DNA from: Endomychus coccineus
Lineage: Eukaryota > Arthropoda > Insecta > Coleoptera > Endomychidae
Assembly (NCBI GenBank): GCA_958510875.1
Contig: OY294068.1
Span: forward strand, 194,952,315 to 195,016,314
Direction: 5' to 3'
Length of the DNA: 64,000 bases
The notes below the pieces were generated by a model, which was given only the letters and a program-made list of their open reading frames with translations, was not told the DNA's origin and did no database searches. Position numbers and translations under genes: made by a program. Every line of letters begins with the position of its first letter. Position 1 is the first letter of the stretch. Shown here one piece after another: positions 24,893 to 37,882 of this stretch.

Positions 24893-25150
24893 GACTTTCG
24901 CGGACAGTTAATCTTGAAAATTCTTGGCTTTCAGATGAATTCCGCGTCACAATAGCACCACTTGATGCCGACGTTTTGCCATTCATTACAGCTGGCACCT
25001 TCAGGACAGGATTAGGGCTTGAACTGAATTTCTCTCTTTAGTTCAAGCCTTAAGCCTGCTCTGCAAATGCCACAGGTAATGGTTGGCGAAACTTCGACAT
25101 CAAGTCGTGCTATTGTGACGCTGAATCCATCCGGAAGCCAAAAATTTCAA
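24893..25150. repeat. Second copy of the 6.2-kb palindromic repeat
   Basis: It shares GACTTTCGCGGACAGTTAAT, ATTCCGCGTCACAATAG, CTTGATGCCGACGTTTTGCC and, in the right arm, TAATGGTTGGCGAAACTTC. The loop is longer than in the 6202-6401 copy. The hammerhead-like boxes are mutated on both strands. Confidence 0.65.
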
Positions 25151-25679
25151 TATCATGATGAGTACCTGTATGTATTTAATTTCCTAATTCTACTTGAAGA
25201 TCGTTAATTATGCAATAATTATTCGACAATGTTTCACTTGTCCATTTGATAATGAGTATGCGCAAAGTAACTTGTAGATATGTTATATTTTTCATAATTA
25301 TATTATGAGCGTTCTGCTTGAAATTCTCGCTATTGAAATCAAATCGGAGTCGTTCTCGCTGAAAGTGGTATACTCTGGTCCCGGGTCTCGCTCTCATGTG
25401 AAGCAATAGTTCCAATAATTAGATGTTTTTGCAGACGTATCCGACGGACAACAGCTTGAAGTAGATATTATATAAGATATTGTAGTTTGCTTAAATGCTG
25501 CATTAAAATCATTCTTCGAAAGAATCTAAGATAGCTTATCGGGTCTTGGCCCAAAAAAATCGTTCTCACAAGTTTGTTCTATAACGGATATTCATGTTAT
25601 TCATTGATATTGTACTCGTATATACGTTAAAATAAGGTTTATGAACAAAAAAGAGTGTTGTGATTTGTAGATGGTTAGG
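25151..25679. other. Unassigned stretch
   Basis: Nothing recognised. Confidence 0.35.
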
Positions 25680-25775
25680 AAAAGGTCAAAATAACTGAAA
25701 ACGCTATAGATATGTTGCCGACGTTTCGATTCATAAAGTAATCATCAGAGCACTACAATGGGGATTGAGATTATC
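25680..25775 (-). repeat. Penelope-type terminal motif, hammerhead-like
   Basis: On the minus strand, 25748-25720 reads CTGATGATTACTTTATGAAT, then CGAAACGTC. CTGATGA and GAAACGTC are the conserved boxes of the hammerhead reported in Penelope-like elements; here the stem between them is short and imperfect. No reverse transcriptase was recognised next to it. Confidence 0.45.
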
Positions 25776-27004
25776 ACTCAAATTGAATAATAGTGTGACA
25801 CAGTGAATTAAGAAATGAATGATAAAAGTACAATACAGTACATTCAGACTGCAAATAGATCTGGATAAAATTATAAACAAATTCAGTAGAAAACAACAAG
25901 TTACTTACGTTCAATATCTTCCACTGTGTGGCTTCCACAACCAATGAAAAGTCACAAATAAACATACGTTTATTTAGAATTATAAGAAATTGTTTTTTGT
26001 GCTTTTAATAATTCATTAAAAATAATATATTCTAACATAACCAAATGGCTTACAGTTTCTTTGTGAAAAAATAAGCCACCCCTACTTGAACTTTTTACAA
26101 GACTATAAAGGTCCTCAACTAATACATCTTCTGAGGAAACCATATTCAACTTGCATACTTCACGTTTAATTTTTTTGTTGTTGCAATATATGAGCAATAG
26201 CCACCTCAGTAAGTAATAACAGGCATCAGAAGTTCAATTTCTTCAAAGTTATGTGAAGTAATTTCAGTCGTCAACCGTCTGTCCTTCTCTATCTAGATAA
26301 GAGGGTATTGGCTAAACTCCTCCGCACAAAAAAATACTCCGTGACATACCGCTACCATCGTAAAGGGAATTACACCATTTGAACCGGGATAAATTCTAAT
26401 TTTTTGTAGGATCTGAAGCTCGCTGGCGTTCAGTAAAACAGCACTGACAGGTGAATACAATAATCCTAAGGACGCAGTAAGAACAATACCCCTAATAATA
26501 ATCTCATAATTTAATCAATGAACAACGGAACGCAGGTGAATAAGGAAATTCAAGTAATAAATAATTGTATTGTGATTATAACAGATGCAAATTCAATAAC
26601 CCACCTTGGAGACACGATTAGTAGCGTGGCTTTACCGAATATATAAATTTTATTATTGCATTACCGATTAACATGTAACATCGATATCGTGCGCTAATGC
26701 TAATACAGACGGTAACAAATATTGCTACTCGTACCAGATCGTATTGTCTGAATACATCTAGTAGAATGTCGAATATATCAACCAAAATCGAATAATTCAA
26801 TATTGGAATTATGATTCTGTTATTCGTCGTTGTTCCTAGCAATACATTATTCATCTCACCATTACATTGTTATGCTAAATAATATCATCCAATCTTCGGA
26901 TATTCTATAAACTGCTGGAAGTGACCATCTGTCTCGTCCACAGCTTTGCAGATGACGGTTTCTCATCTAGAACCCCTATACCATACAATGATGTCAGAGG
27001 AGTG
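25776..27004. other. Unassigned stretch with one dispersed repeat
   Basis: About 26412-26512 shares CTGGCGTTCAGTAAAACAGC and ACAATACCCCTAATAATAAT with 49180-49290, so both belong to a dispersed repeat. Short frames on the minus strand at 25774-26197 and 26618-26854 have no recognisable domains. Confidence 0.4.
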
Positions 27005-28290
27005 AAACAGAGACATGTTTCTAGTAGAGTTTAATACAACCAAAACTAGAGCTTGCATCTTCTCGAGGAAGGTGAATACCACAATCCCTAATATGATGAT
27101 GTCAGGTACAACTAATCGTATGAAGTCTTCCATATCCACGCTTGGGATCATCATCAACAGCACCTTCTCATGGAATGATCATGTGAGGTCCATTCTTAAA
27201 GCCACTTCTCAAAAACTTGGTCTTCTTTTCCGTGCCAAGAGCTTCCTTCCTCCACATCCCAGCAGCTCCTCATAATCTACGAAACATGCACAGTTCACAT
27301 GTTTGGATTTCGGCTCTCAAACATACGCTGAAGCTCTTGGATTCCATCGAGAAGAGACCTATTCGTCCAATTGGTGATCTCACACTGAAGAATCCATGAG
27401 CCTGCATTGATACATATCCTTCAGTGTGAATGTGGAATGTAAGACTTATAAAAAGAGTTGGGCTGTAGAGCAGTATATCGATAGGAAGGAATTTCTGAAC
27501 ATAATTCAACTACTAGATATTGATAATGTCTCCGACCTGATCAGGGCTATAAAACAAACCCAAAAACAGTGCCTTATCAAGGGAGATAACACGAAACCGA
27601 GATTACAACCAATCTGGTGGAACGATGAGATAGACGAGGCAAGGAAAAGTTGCAACAAAATAAGGAGAACCTTGATAAGGACAAGGAGGAATAACCCAGG
27701 GAGCCTAAGCATTAGATGTATTGAAAATGAATATAAACTTCCCAGAGGAGCTCTAAGGAGTGTAATCCGCAAATCTCAGAGGGAACAATGGAAATTGCTC
27801 TGCAACAAGCTAGAAGATGATCCCTGGGGACAAGGATACAAAATAGTTACTAACGGACTTAAACATCTCAGATCTCCATATACTCTAGACGAAGCAGGTA
27901 GGATAGTTCAGATTCAGGAGCTCTTCCCGCAGGATAAAGAACTTTCTGTGAATATCGAGAGAAAGATCGGGTGGTCAAGACCGTTTACGATGAAGGAACA
28001 CCGCCAAAAACAAAATGAAAAATAAGAAGGCACCGGGCCCCGATGGAATTATGGCAGAGGCCATCAAATTAACGATCTATGCCATCCCAGAGACAGTTTT
28101 GAAAGTCTACAATTCTCTGTTGAGGGAGTGTATCTTTCCTGAGGTTTGGAAGATTGACTTCTCTAGAACCTCGTAGAAAGGTGGGAGATCTCTCCCTTTT
28201 CTATAGATATTTCCATGGTCGATGTTCATAATAAATCTCGTTTGTTGATCCACCACGAGAGATTTCAGATGGGCTTAGTTAATTTCTAAA
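27005..28290 (+). pseudogene. LINE family A fragment, interrupted by an R1-type LINE
   Basis: 27010-27395 reads EFNTTKTRACIFSRK, IPNMMMSGT, LGIIINSTFSWNDHVRSI, then KLGLLFRAKS and, in another frame, SHVWISALKHTLKLLDSIEK. The next family block resumes only at about 28164-28235, as TSLEPRRKVGDLSLFYRYFH. The missing joint falls where the R1-type sequence 27420-28160 begins and ends, so an R1-type fragment sits inside family A. Stops and frameshifts are present. Confidence 0.75.
27420..28160 (+). pseudogene. R1/I-group LINE, endonuclease-RT linker and RT fingers
   Basis: The 199-codon frame 27426-28025 holds PIWWNDEIDEARKSCNKIRR, a Lys/Arg-rich helix, then KLEDDPWGQGYKIV, the conserved segment between endonuclease and reverse transcriptase in R1/I-group elements. 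After a one-base slip, 28021-28160 reads NKKAPGPDGIMAEAIK and a fingers block ending near FPEVWKID. It lacks endonuclease, palm and C-terminus, so both ends are truncated. Confidence 0.8.
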
Positions 28291-29644
28291 CAAAAAAAGG
28301 AATGTGAAAAGCAATCAACCCACCAAAATAGAGTCATTACTTTCTCAACAGTGAAGAATCCTGAATCAGCATCAACAGAATCTGAATATAGGGCACATCA
28401 TTTTCATTTGCAGTTAATATAGGACCTACAAAAATATGTAAACTTTTGTTTTTTCGGAGGATTCATGAAGATTAAGACACATGTAGTTTCTTTTAGTAGT
28501 TTCTTTTTTTCACATGCCATGCAGACCGTGCGAGCACGAAGCGATCATGAGAACTTTAGAACCAAGAGGCTCATAGCAAATAATACGGAGAATTAGCTTT
28601 CATTTATTTTTGAATACATAATCGCTGAAGACCGAATTCCCTATTTACTTTATCAGACAACGTCTATGAAGAGTAGAATCCTGACGTCACGGGCGTTTCG
28701 GCTAATCCCAATCATTTTGGCGGCAGACGAAAATATTTTAAAATGTGTCATTTTCGATTATTTATTACAACGCGAAACCGTTACATAGAAGTAAAGTACT
28801 GTTTCAATTTCAATAAGTAGAAAAAGTATTGAACTACGAATAATATGTGAGGACTTAATTTTAATCAAATTTTGTATCCTGCTGGTAAAAGTCCATTTGA
28901 CGTACAATAATTGAAATCGGAATAAACTCGTCAAATAATGTCTTATCTACTAAACGTACTTGCACAAAGCGGTGCGGTACGTTCTAACTGAAGCCCCACA
29001 GACAGGTAGTCTTTTGTAAGCGATCTGTTTGTAATTAACTGAATTTCATGGTGCGGACAATGTATTCTGTGAGTGGTATTGTTCCAAAACATGAAATTTA
29101 TTCGAGTGTATAACAAACGCATCATAACACTGATTGAATGGGTAATTAAGCTTATTTACTTTACTCTATAACTCGATTCTATTATGGTTTATTATTCGAT
29201 ACATTGATTATAGTACCATTTTTTTGATATCCATCGTCAGTTTTTCAAACGAAATTATAGTATTCCATTGAACCGTGTTTTTCTGGTTATAAAGTACGAT
29301 AAAGTACTATGAAGCATGTTCAAATTTACTGAATGTGACTAGCATCGTTGTGTGAAAAAAAATGTAAATATGTGAGTCTATCAGTCTGCTCTATCCCCCC
29401 TATTTGACGTCTTCTTCGCAACGTTTGCCAAGACATATATCGCTTAACGCTCAAGGCAGTGCTAGATGGAATCGAGACAGGAAGCAGTTCTCGTCTGATA
29501 CTATGTGACGTCAAAAACCACGTGATCGGGCAATGTTTTTCATCCAGTGGCTCATCATGTACATGTATGCGAATCGGTCGTGTTGCAGATACACGAAGAC
29601 TATCTAATATAAACAGTGCTAAAATAGTTTAAATATAGTTAACG
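28291..29644. other. Unassigned stretch
   Basis: It contains GTGACGTCA and CACGTG near 29506-29523, short matches to CRE and E-box sites that may be chance. No frame is supported. Confidence 0.35.
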
Positions 29645-29729
29645 ATGTTGACAGGATCAACCAATCATGACAGACAAATACCTTCCATTAATGGTACAAA
29701 AGATTCAATAACCAAAAGATGCAAGAGTT
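29645..29729 (+). CDS. Possible first coding exon, unassigned
   Basis: ATG at 29645 opens a frame beginning MLTGSTNHDRQIPS that reaches a good donor (AGAGTT|GTAAGC) at 29729/29730; unspliced, it would stop at 29779. It lies in a stretch without recognised transposon sequence. No downstream exon could be matched, and the peptide is too short to recognise. It could be chance. Confidence 0.2.
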
Positions 29730-29779
29730 GTAAGCTTTGTTTTTCCACCAACGCCTCCTCCGTTTTTATTATTAGATAG

Positions 29780-32700
29780 GTATAATTAACGCGGCACAAA
29801 CACCTACATCTGTTTCAGGATCCATTGTAACTACGAAAATCTATGCAGATGCAGATGTTAAAACATTGTATAATGTCAGTCGGACTTTATCTCCGAGTGG
29901 ACGAGCTGATTCTTACATGGCCTAGCCTCGACAATACACATTTAACATATAGAACAAAACTATGTTTGCTGATATTATATGAGTGGTAAGTTTACTATAT
30001 AAATGCGCGAATACTGAGATAGTTGATTGAAACATAACTGATGGAATATTGAAATGTTGTGTTAAATATGTGTATTAATATTCTGAATAAAATTCTTAAT
30101 GTTATCACCAATTTCATGCTTAAATGATTTGCTTTGACAATAGTTTACGGTATCCCTATTATATTATATTAGCCTCACGTCTATTCTATATATTTTCACA
30201 TGTCATCTATTACTCAATTATCTGTATATTTCGTGAACATTTATGCCAGCTTCCAGAATTTGCTGATTCTTTATCAGTTTAACGAAGTCTTGAATCAGGA
30301 ATAAAACAGTTAAAAGTAATATAATTTACAGGGTAATCATTCATATTTATTGGAGTGGTAGAACTTTACGCCAAAACAAACGAATGACTGACCACTATTT
30401 TATCGATGTGGTAGGAATGACAATTAATGCACATGCGTTCACGTCTTCGAACTGAAATTGCTTTAGTTCGCAACGCCGATTCAAGGTCATTCTTCGATGG
30501 GTATGGTCATGGCTATTCGGATTAGAAAGTTTATTAGAATTCGGCGTTACTGTAACGTAGCCAGCGGTCGTGTTGACATAATCGAAGTATTGTATCAATG
30601 ATTATTCAGTTTGTGGGTATGTTTATTAAAATTATTGATCGTCAATTAGCTCAGTAAAACTTACAACAATGTGTATGTGCCATGTGTATATAAATAAACA
30701 AGTTAAATATATTCGTGCTTTCAAAAATCAGAGAGTTAACTTTTGCACAAGTTCCATGGATATAGTGATAAGAACATAACGTGAGAACTAGGATGTTTGA
30801 TCCAGCATAATACAAACTAATGGTGAGTACCTTCATTCCATATTTTCGAACTAAACGACTGCTGGTTTAATGTAATGCACAATTAGTAAAATTACTCATA
30901 ATGTACCAATTAACAATGATTATTAAGTAAGTACTAGTTATTGATTAATTCAATCTTGTAATTTTATAGTCTTGACTCGAATATCAATGTTGTTAACCAA
31001 CTTGTAGATAATTTCCGTTGAAACAAATTAATGGATGTCCCGATGAAGTACAAGCTATGACTGTGTTTTTTTATAGTTACATCGACCATCGGAAACTTAT
31101 TTCGTTTCCATTATCAACATAGCTCTTCCAGTTTGAACATATATTGTGTAATACCTAGAATTATTCATACAGTAAATTTCATTCTTCGACTTTTCCTACC
31201 CGATTTCGAAAAGTGAAATATCTAATCTCACACTTGAACAAATGAATATTTCTATAGATATCTATCTCTGTCTGACTTGTACTCATTAACTGAATAATCA
31301 AAATATACTAACGAGTTAAAAGCACAGAGATTCTCTGTGGTTAAAAGACAGTATCTATTCTATAAGGTAAGCTGATGTTATGATATTTTCCAGGATTTGA
31401 CTGCTCACTACTACATCTTTGAAAGTTTGAAATTTGCATTCCCCAACTGATATCCAATGAATCTATAAATATTCTTCGAAGTTATGGAATATGGTGATCT
31501 GATATTGAAGGTAACTGCATGTAAGCCGTAATGTAAGTTTTTGTTTCATTTTATATAAAATTATACAAGTATGAACGACCCAGCAAATTTAGTTTATTGT
31601 TACTACCAAGCTAGTATTCAACCAGCAACTTTATAATAATATATCTAAGAAATTTTGCAGTTTCAATGTACCAAATTTGTTAGGTGATTTAACTGTCAAA
31701 CTATTCACCAACAGGCATTGAAGTGGTATTTCAAAAACTAACTGTTTTGAATTATTCTCCATTTAACGCTGTAAAGGAAAGTAATCATCTAAAGTTATAC
31801 AACAGCTAGTGACATTCGTTATGATTTATAATGGAAATCATGGTACATATGCAATAATGTAGCCCAAATTACCCATCCAAATGTTCAATGATATCTGGAT
31901 TCGATAATAGCATGGGGACATTTATCGACCCATACGTATTGTGATATTGATAAGTAACTCAATTTCGGGTGAACCCTTATCAGTAAAAATAATAAATTGC
32001 CCCTTTTACATCAGGGATGGACGCTTAGCTTGATCTCCGGAAATGATGGACTGTTTCCCAAATGAACCGCAATCTTTGGAACAGTCTTACAAAAATACGA
32101 ACTGAAGGGATCTGGTTATGGGGATGAATGCATGTTGTTCATAAAATTGTGTACTAACCCCTGAATGTCCACTATAAAGTATATTTACGACAGAACATCT
32201 GTCGACAACGATAAAAAAATGGAAGTTTTTTGGAATGAAAGAGATAAGCGTAAAAATGCTCAAGCTACAAAAGAATACTTTTCCGTCTATTGCGAATTCA
32301 TGTTTATCATGACTTTTCTGCATATTTTGGGCATCATTCTATGCCTTCAGCCTCCAAACTTTATATATTTACAAGTGAGACAATTGAGATAGGTATATTT
32401 GATGAGAGAGAGATGAGATGCTTAGATTTTCTTATAAATCAGGTTTGAAAAGCCATAAGGTAATCTCAAAAGAATATATTTTAAACTGAGATGCGTATCT
32501 AATTCATAATAATGACTAGTAAAACGAAGTTTTTCACAGTCATTCTCTTTTGAAACGCTCCAGTTGCACTTATTACAATACAAACGCGGTTTATCGCATG
32601 GTATGTAACGAAAAGGGAAGCTCTCTTGATACAACCTTTGCACTTCGGACGTCTTTCTACCGCTTACGGTGAGGTATATGGCAAAGCAAAAGGAATATCT

Positions 32701-33504
32701 TTCTTGTATATATTTAGTCAGGGAGTCATATTACGGAATCAAATTATAGAAAAATCTGATTGATTAAAAGTAGTTAGGAACGTCTATTAGGAAAATTCTA
32801 TATTTTTTCTTATTCTTTGACTAGACGAGAGAAAATCCTATAATGTTTGAACATGGGGTGAGCCAGGGGTTGAATTTTGGGAGAGGAGATAGGCATTCGA
32901 ATTTATCTTGAAGGTTATAGGCATAGGGAAAGGCGTCACTAGGCAAAGAGTTCCTTTTGGTCAATACTACATATAAATAGCACTTGATAAGATTGATTTA
33001 GAAGTATTTTACAAAAACAGTGCGTCCAATCGAAACAAAACCACATACTCCTTTTTGCCAGAAAAATTCCAAGGGGGGCAATTTTTACCCTCCTAATTTA
33101 AATTAATAATTTTGTTTGCTGACTTAATTGAAGGTTTGGTTACTTATTTACCATTTTGAATTTTATAATTTTATCTTGAATCGTTCCGAAGATATTTACA
33201 ATAATCGATCTTCTCGGTTCACAATTCAGAGGGTTGTAGCTCCCTTAGAATTTATGTTTCGTGTTCCTTGTTTAAATGAACATTTTTTCTTGAAATCTTC
33301 CGATCATATTGATCGTGAAGTATAATTAATGGTATTTCCGGACATCCTACATACAAGTATATGTGAATAAAATTTGAAAGCTGGGCATTACCTTCTCACA
33401 CTTTAGACACACGGGCTAGTAGTAGTGTACATTCTGTCGAATAATTAATTATTGTAAACAAAATTCAACCACAAGTGGGTGACGAATTTCTATAATGTCA
33501 CACT
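29780..33504. other. Long unassigned AT-rich stretch
   Basis: About 3.7 kb with few recognised repeats, so it is one of the less transposon-rich parts of the window. A frame at 32165-32392 includes a hydrophobic stretch (FMFIMTFLHILGIILCL) and passes a possible donor CAA|GTGAGA near 32371, and a minus frame at 32643-32422 contains YCNKCNW, but neither has enough support to call an exon. 32869-32945 repeats sequence from 18531-18570. The end near 33330-33352 (CGGACATCCTACATACA) resembles a mariner-type terminus. Confidence 0.35.
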
Positions 33505-33895
33505 TACGAATTCATTGACCTCTCGAAAACGTAGAAAGGTGGGCGATCTCTCCCTTTTCTATAGAAAAGGTTGGTGTTCATTACAAATCTCGTGTGTTAT
33601 TCTACCAGGAGAGATTCCAGGTAGGCGAACAAGCTCAACTTAGTCGCCCCTTCATTGTCAAGCTCGAGACCTGCCGAACTTTTTTCTACCACACTTCATT
33701 TTTCTATCAAACACCGAAGTTGTGGAACTCTTCACCCAGTGAGGTCTTTCCCATGCCTATAACCTCCAAACCTTCAAGAAAAATACTAATGTCTATCTCC
33801 TCTACCTACATTTCACTGCTGGCTCACACGATGCTCTTCGAAGAAGTGTGTGTAGTCAAAAGTCAAAGTATATGAAAAAACGTATATTCCTCATA
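33505..33895 (+). pseudogene. LINE family A 3' end
   Basis: About 33536-33570 reads KVGDLSLFYR. The frame 33594-33875 reads SRPFIVKLETCRTFFYHTSF, then TPKLWNSSPSEVFPMP, the usual C-terminus (xFFxRTxxLWNSLPxxVFP) of the protein. It ends in CTGGCTCACACGATG...GTCAAAGTATATGAAAAAAC, the A-rich tail shared with 42115-42186 and 59640-59740. It is 5'-truncated and contains frameshifts. Confidence 0.75.
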
Positions 33896-34840
33896 TTGCT
33901 GCATAGGTTCAGTTCCGAACCACTGCCGTAATGTGTTTTTATTTGATGCTCCAAACTTGAATATTTGTTGGAATAGTATGTATAATACATATTATGTATC
34001 TTGCTATAATGGAGTTTTCAAAAGATTTGGAAATCGTGCATTGGTTTCAACATTTTGATACTCGAGTATGTTGAGTGTTTGCTTCCATGAATACTGACGC
34101 CTACAATATTATCACAATATGAATAATAATAAGGATTAATGATATCGAGTTGGAGCTGCAAGCTAATTTTCTTAATCTTCACCTTAATCTTTCAGTTTTA
34201 TTTAATCCATCAAGTAAACTCGAAAAATTTAACATTTTGTAACTGAACTGTCATCACTGCTTTTCGTCATTTGATAAATGCAGCTAACAGCAAAATGTAT
34301 TATGTTCTAGTACTATTAATTCTATTTAATTCTCTATTTAAGTTGGATTCGACTATAGTGTTTCTGAAGTTATGGAAACCTATTGCCTTATTGATAAACA
34401 ATTAACATACAATTTTAAGCTACTACTAGTGTAAGCAGAAACCGTAGATAGTTACTTCATGTCCGATTTTTCTTCTTCTTAGAACATTTCGTAAACTGTA
34501 CGACAATTCGTGAATTACTTTGAAGGCTATAAATAATTTGTATGTGCAAAGATCGCCTAATTGTTTGTAACTCAGTTTATCTAAGAAACGATCAACTGTA
34601 ACCAAAAACATTCAAGGCCTGGTCTTGACAGCAAGTTAACACTTTCAATTATGACGTTATTACTTTCTTATAGCGAACACTCATACATCAGTAGATAATT
34701 TGTTCGATATTTTATTATACAATGAGGGCCCTAGTGTCGATCTTTGTAAAACACATTTATGTTGTCAATACGAACAAACTTTCTTTATTTGTGTCTAATC
34801 GTCTGCAATATATTAGTTAACTGTACGGATGCTTACTTTG
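33896..34840. other. Unassigned stretch
   Basis: AT-rich, nothing recognised. Confidence 0.35.
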
Positions 34841-37110
34841 AATAGTATTGCTATGTATATAGTCTTAAATAACTTGTTATTGCGTAACGCACTTTCACAC
34901 TTTGGTGTAAATCGTCTTTCAATTGATAATAACAACATCAGGAATCATTCATTACATCTACCCCATCTCTGCCCGTTTTAGGTAGAAGAGGGGTCTATAC
35001 GAATGCCGGATTTGATGGCAACGTAAAGACTTAGGGGTCTTGTTGTATTTCAAGATAAAGAAAATGACTATTTTCTTCGCTAACTTCCTGATTCGTTATT
35101 ACAGTCTTAAATTACCTTAGTTATTGCTATTTTGTTATTGCGGATAGTGTTTTTATACTTTCGTGTAAATTGTCTTTGAATTAGGAATAACACCATCAGG
35201 AAACATTCATTATATCTACCCCCATCTCCGCCCGTTTTTTAGGCAGAAGAGGGGTCTATACGAATGCCGGATTTGATGGCAACGTAAAGACTTAGGGGTC
35301 TTGTTGTATTTCAAGATAAAGAAAATGACTATTTTCTTCGCTAACTTCCTGATTCGTTATTACAGTCTTAAATTACCTTAGTTATTGCTATTTTGTTATT
35401 GCGGATAGTGTTTTTATACTTTCGTGTAAATTGTCTTTGAATTAGGAATAACACCATCAGGAAACATTCATTATATCTACCCCCATCTCCGCCCGTTTTT
35501 TAGGCAGAAGAGGGGTCTATACGAATGCCGGATTTGATGGCAACGTAAAGACTTAGGCGTCTTGTTATATTTCAAGATAAAGAAAATAACCATTTTCTTC
35601 GCTAATTTCCTGACTCGTTATTTCCAAAATCATTTTGAGATAAATTTCAGAAATCGTAAAACAGGTCAATAAATTAGATCTAATTTCAAATTGTATTGCT
35701 ATGTATAGTCTTAAATAACCTAAGTTATTGTTATTTTGTTATTGCGGAACGTACTTTCACACTCTCGTGTAAATTGTCTTTCAATTGATAATAACAAAAT
35801 CAGGAATCGTTCATTACATCTACCCCTTTATCCACCCGTTTTTTGGGAAAATCAAGGGTTTAAACTTATGCCGGATTTGCGCTCCAAAAAGAAGTAGAAC
35901 CGGTTATTTTTAAGAAAAAAAAAAGAAAATAACCGTTTTCTTCGCACCGAGAAAGCTTAGGAGTCTGTTCATTTTCACGAAAACAAAAAGAAAATGACCA
36001 TTCTCTTGGCTAATTTCCTGATACGTTATTACCGTCTCAATATACCTTAGTTATTGCTATTTTGTTATTGCGGATAGTGTGTTTATACTTTCGTGTAAAT
36101 TGTCTTTGAATTAGGAATAACAACATCAGGAATCATTCATAACCATCTACCCCCATCTCCGCCCTTTTTTAGGTAGAAGAGGGGTCTATACGAATGCCAG
36201 ATTTGATGGCAAAGTAAAGACTTGGGGTCTTGTCATATTTCAAGATAAAGAAAATAAACATAATCTTCTCTAATTTCCTGATTCGTTATTTCCGAAGTCA
36301 TTCTGAGATATGTTTCAGAAATCGTAAAACTAGTCAATAAATTAGATCTAATTTCAAGTTGTATTGCTATGTATAGTCTTAAATAACCTAAGTTATAGCT
36401 ATTTTGTTATTGCGGAACGCACTTTGACACTCTCGTGTAAACTGTCTTTCAATTGATAATAACAACATCAGGAATCGTCCATTACATCTACCCCTATATT
36501 CACCCATTTTTGGGAAAAACGGGTTTAAACGAATGTCGGATTTGTGGCTTCAAAAAAACGTAGGAGCGGTTATTTTTAAGAAAAAAAAAAGAAAATAACC
36601 GTTTTCTTCGCACCGTGGAAGCTTAGGAGTCTGTTCATTTTCACGAAAAAAAAAAGAAAATGACCTTTCTCTTCGCTAATTTCCTGATTCGTTATTACAG
36701 TCTTAAATTACCCTAGCTATTGCTATTTTATTACTGCGGATAGTGTTTTTATACTTTCGTGTAAATTGTCTTTGAATTCGGAATAACACCATCAGGATAC
36801 ATTCATTATATCTACCCCCATCTCTGCCCATTTTAGGTAGAAGAGGGGTCTATACGAATGCCGGATTTGATGGCAACGTAAAGACTTAGGGGTCTTGTTT
36901 ATAAGTCAAGAAAAAGAAGATAACCATTTTCTTTGCTAATTTCCTGATTCGTTATATTCGAAGTCATTTTGAAGTACCTATATGTTACAAATCGTAAAAC
37001 AGGTCAATAAATTAGATTTAATTTCAAATTTTATTGCTATGTATAGTAAGTAAGTTATTGTTCTTTGGTTATTGCGGAACATTTTCTTCGCTAATTTCCT
37101 GATTGGTTAT
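34841..37110. repeat. Tandem array of long repeat units (satellite-like)
   Basis: A marker, AACAxxATCAGGAAxC followed by ATCTACCCC, recurs at about 34931, 35189, 35450, 35793, 36119, 36461 and 36785. The spacings are about 258, 261, 343, 326, 342 and 324 bp. Each unit also holds GAGGGGTCTATACGAATGCC (diverged in the 35.8 and 36.5 kb units) and TTTTCTTCGCTAATTTCCTG. Two unit types are visible: one with TTGAATTAGGAATAAC and one with TTCAATTGATAATAAC. The adjacent short units (35.2 and 35.45 kb) are nearly identical, which indicates recent unequal exchange. No coding frame runs through the units. The last unit breaks off near 37110. Confidence 0.9.
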
Positions 37111-37882
37111 TTCCGAAGTCAACATAACATATGTGTTTTACAAGAGTTGATGCTGAGGCCTTTATTGTATGAAAATATACACGAACAAATTACCTACTGA
37201 TGTGAGGGCTGCTCGCTGTGAGAAAGTGGTATCGTTATAGTTAGATGTGGTACAGTGTTGTCAGGTCGACCAGGAACTCTTTTAAGATAGTATAAAAAAT
37301 ATTGATTGTATCATACACATTTCGGAAATTGCACTGAGTTACTCATTATTTTAGCTTCCAAAATCTATCAATATAGCAATGTTCTGTCAACACGGCGATG
37401 GGCAGACTGGTTGACTATTCTCAAAGCATGATGGTACAGTGTACCAACCTGATGAAAATGAAGCCTTTTGTATTATCTGTTCAGATCCATTTTCAAATAG
37501 GTTGTCCAAAGTGATGTGAATTCAGTAAACGTCATGTAAAAAGTTGTCCGAAATGAAATACTGTGATTCTTTTATATACTATGTCCGTCACAACTCACAG
37601 CTCGGATTAAATTATAATAATAATAACTTGATGTTAAGGTCTTAGTTCTCCTAATTCTTACATTCATATCAGATGTACCGACCTGCCTGTGGATTGGGAT
37701 GGGTTGGTACAATAATTGCATCGAATTCATGTTTTGTGTGATAATATTTTGTTACATTCACAAGAGATTACCCTATGCTTTACTACTTTCAAATTTCAAA
37801 TATCGATTACAAAATCGATTTAAAAAGATATTAAATAAAACTGTACCAACTATTCCCGGTCTTCCCTTATTATGAAATCTGT
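37111..37882. other. Unassigned stretch
   Basis: Flank of the tandem array. Nothing recognised. Confidence 0.35.

Noticed and set aside
32165..32392. Frame with a hydrophobic segment and possible donor CAA|GTGAGA
   Set aside because: No acceptor or start context and no homology seen; one hydrophobic run is common by chance in AT-rich DNA.
34841..37110. Possible CRISPR-like or rDNA spacer array
   Set aside because: Units of about 260-340 bp that are repeated throughout, with no short repeat/unique spacer pattern and no rRNA sequence nearby; it is satellite-like.
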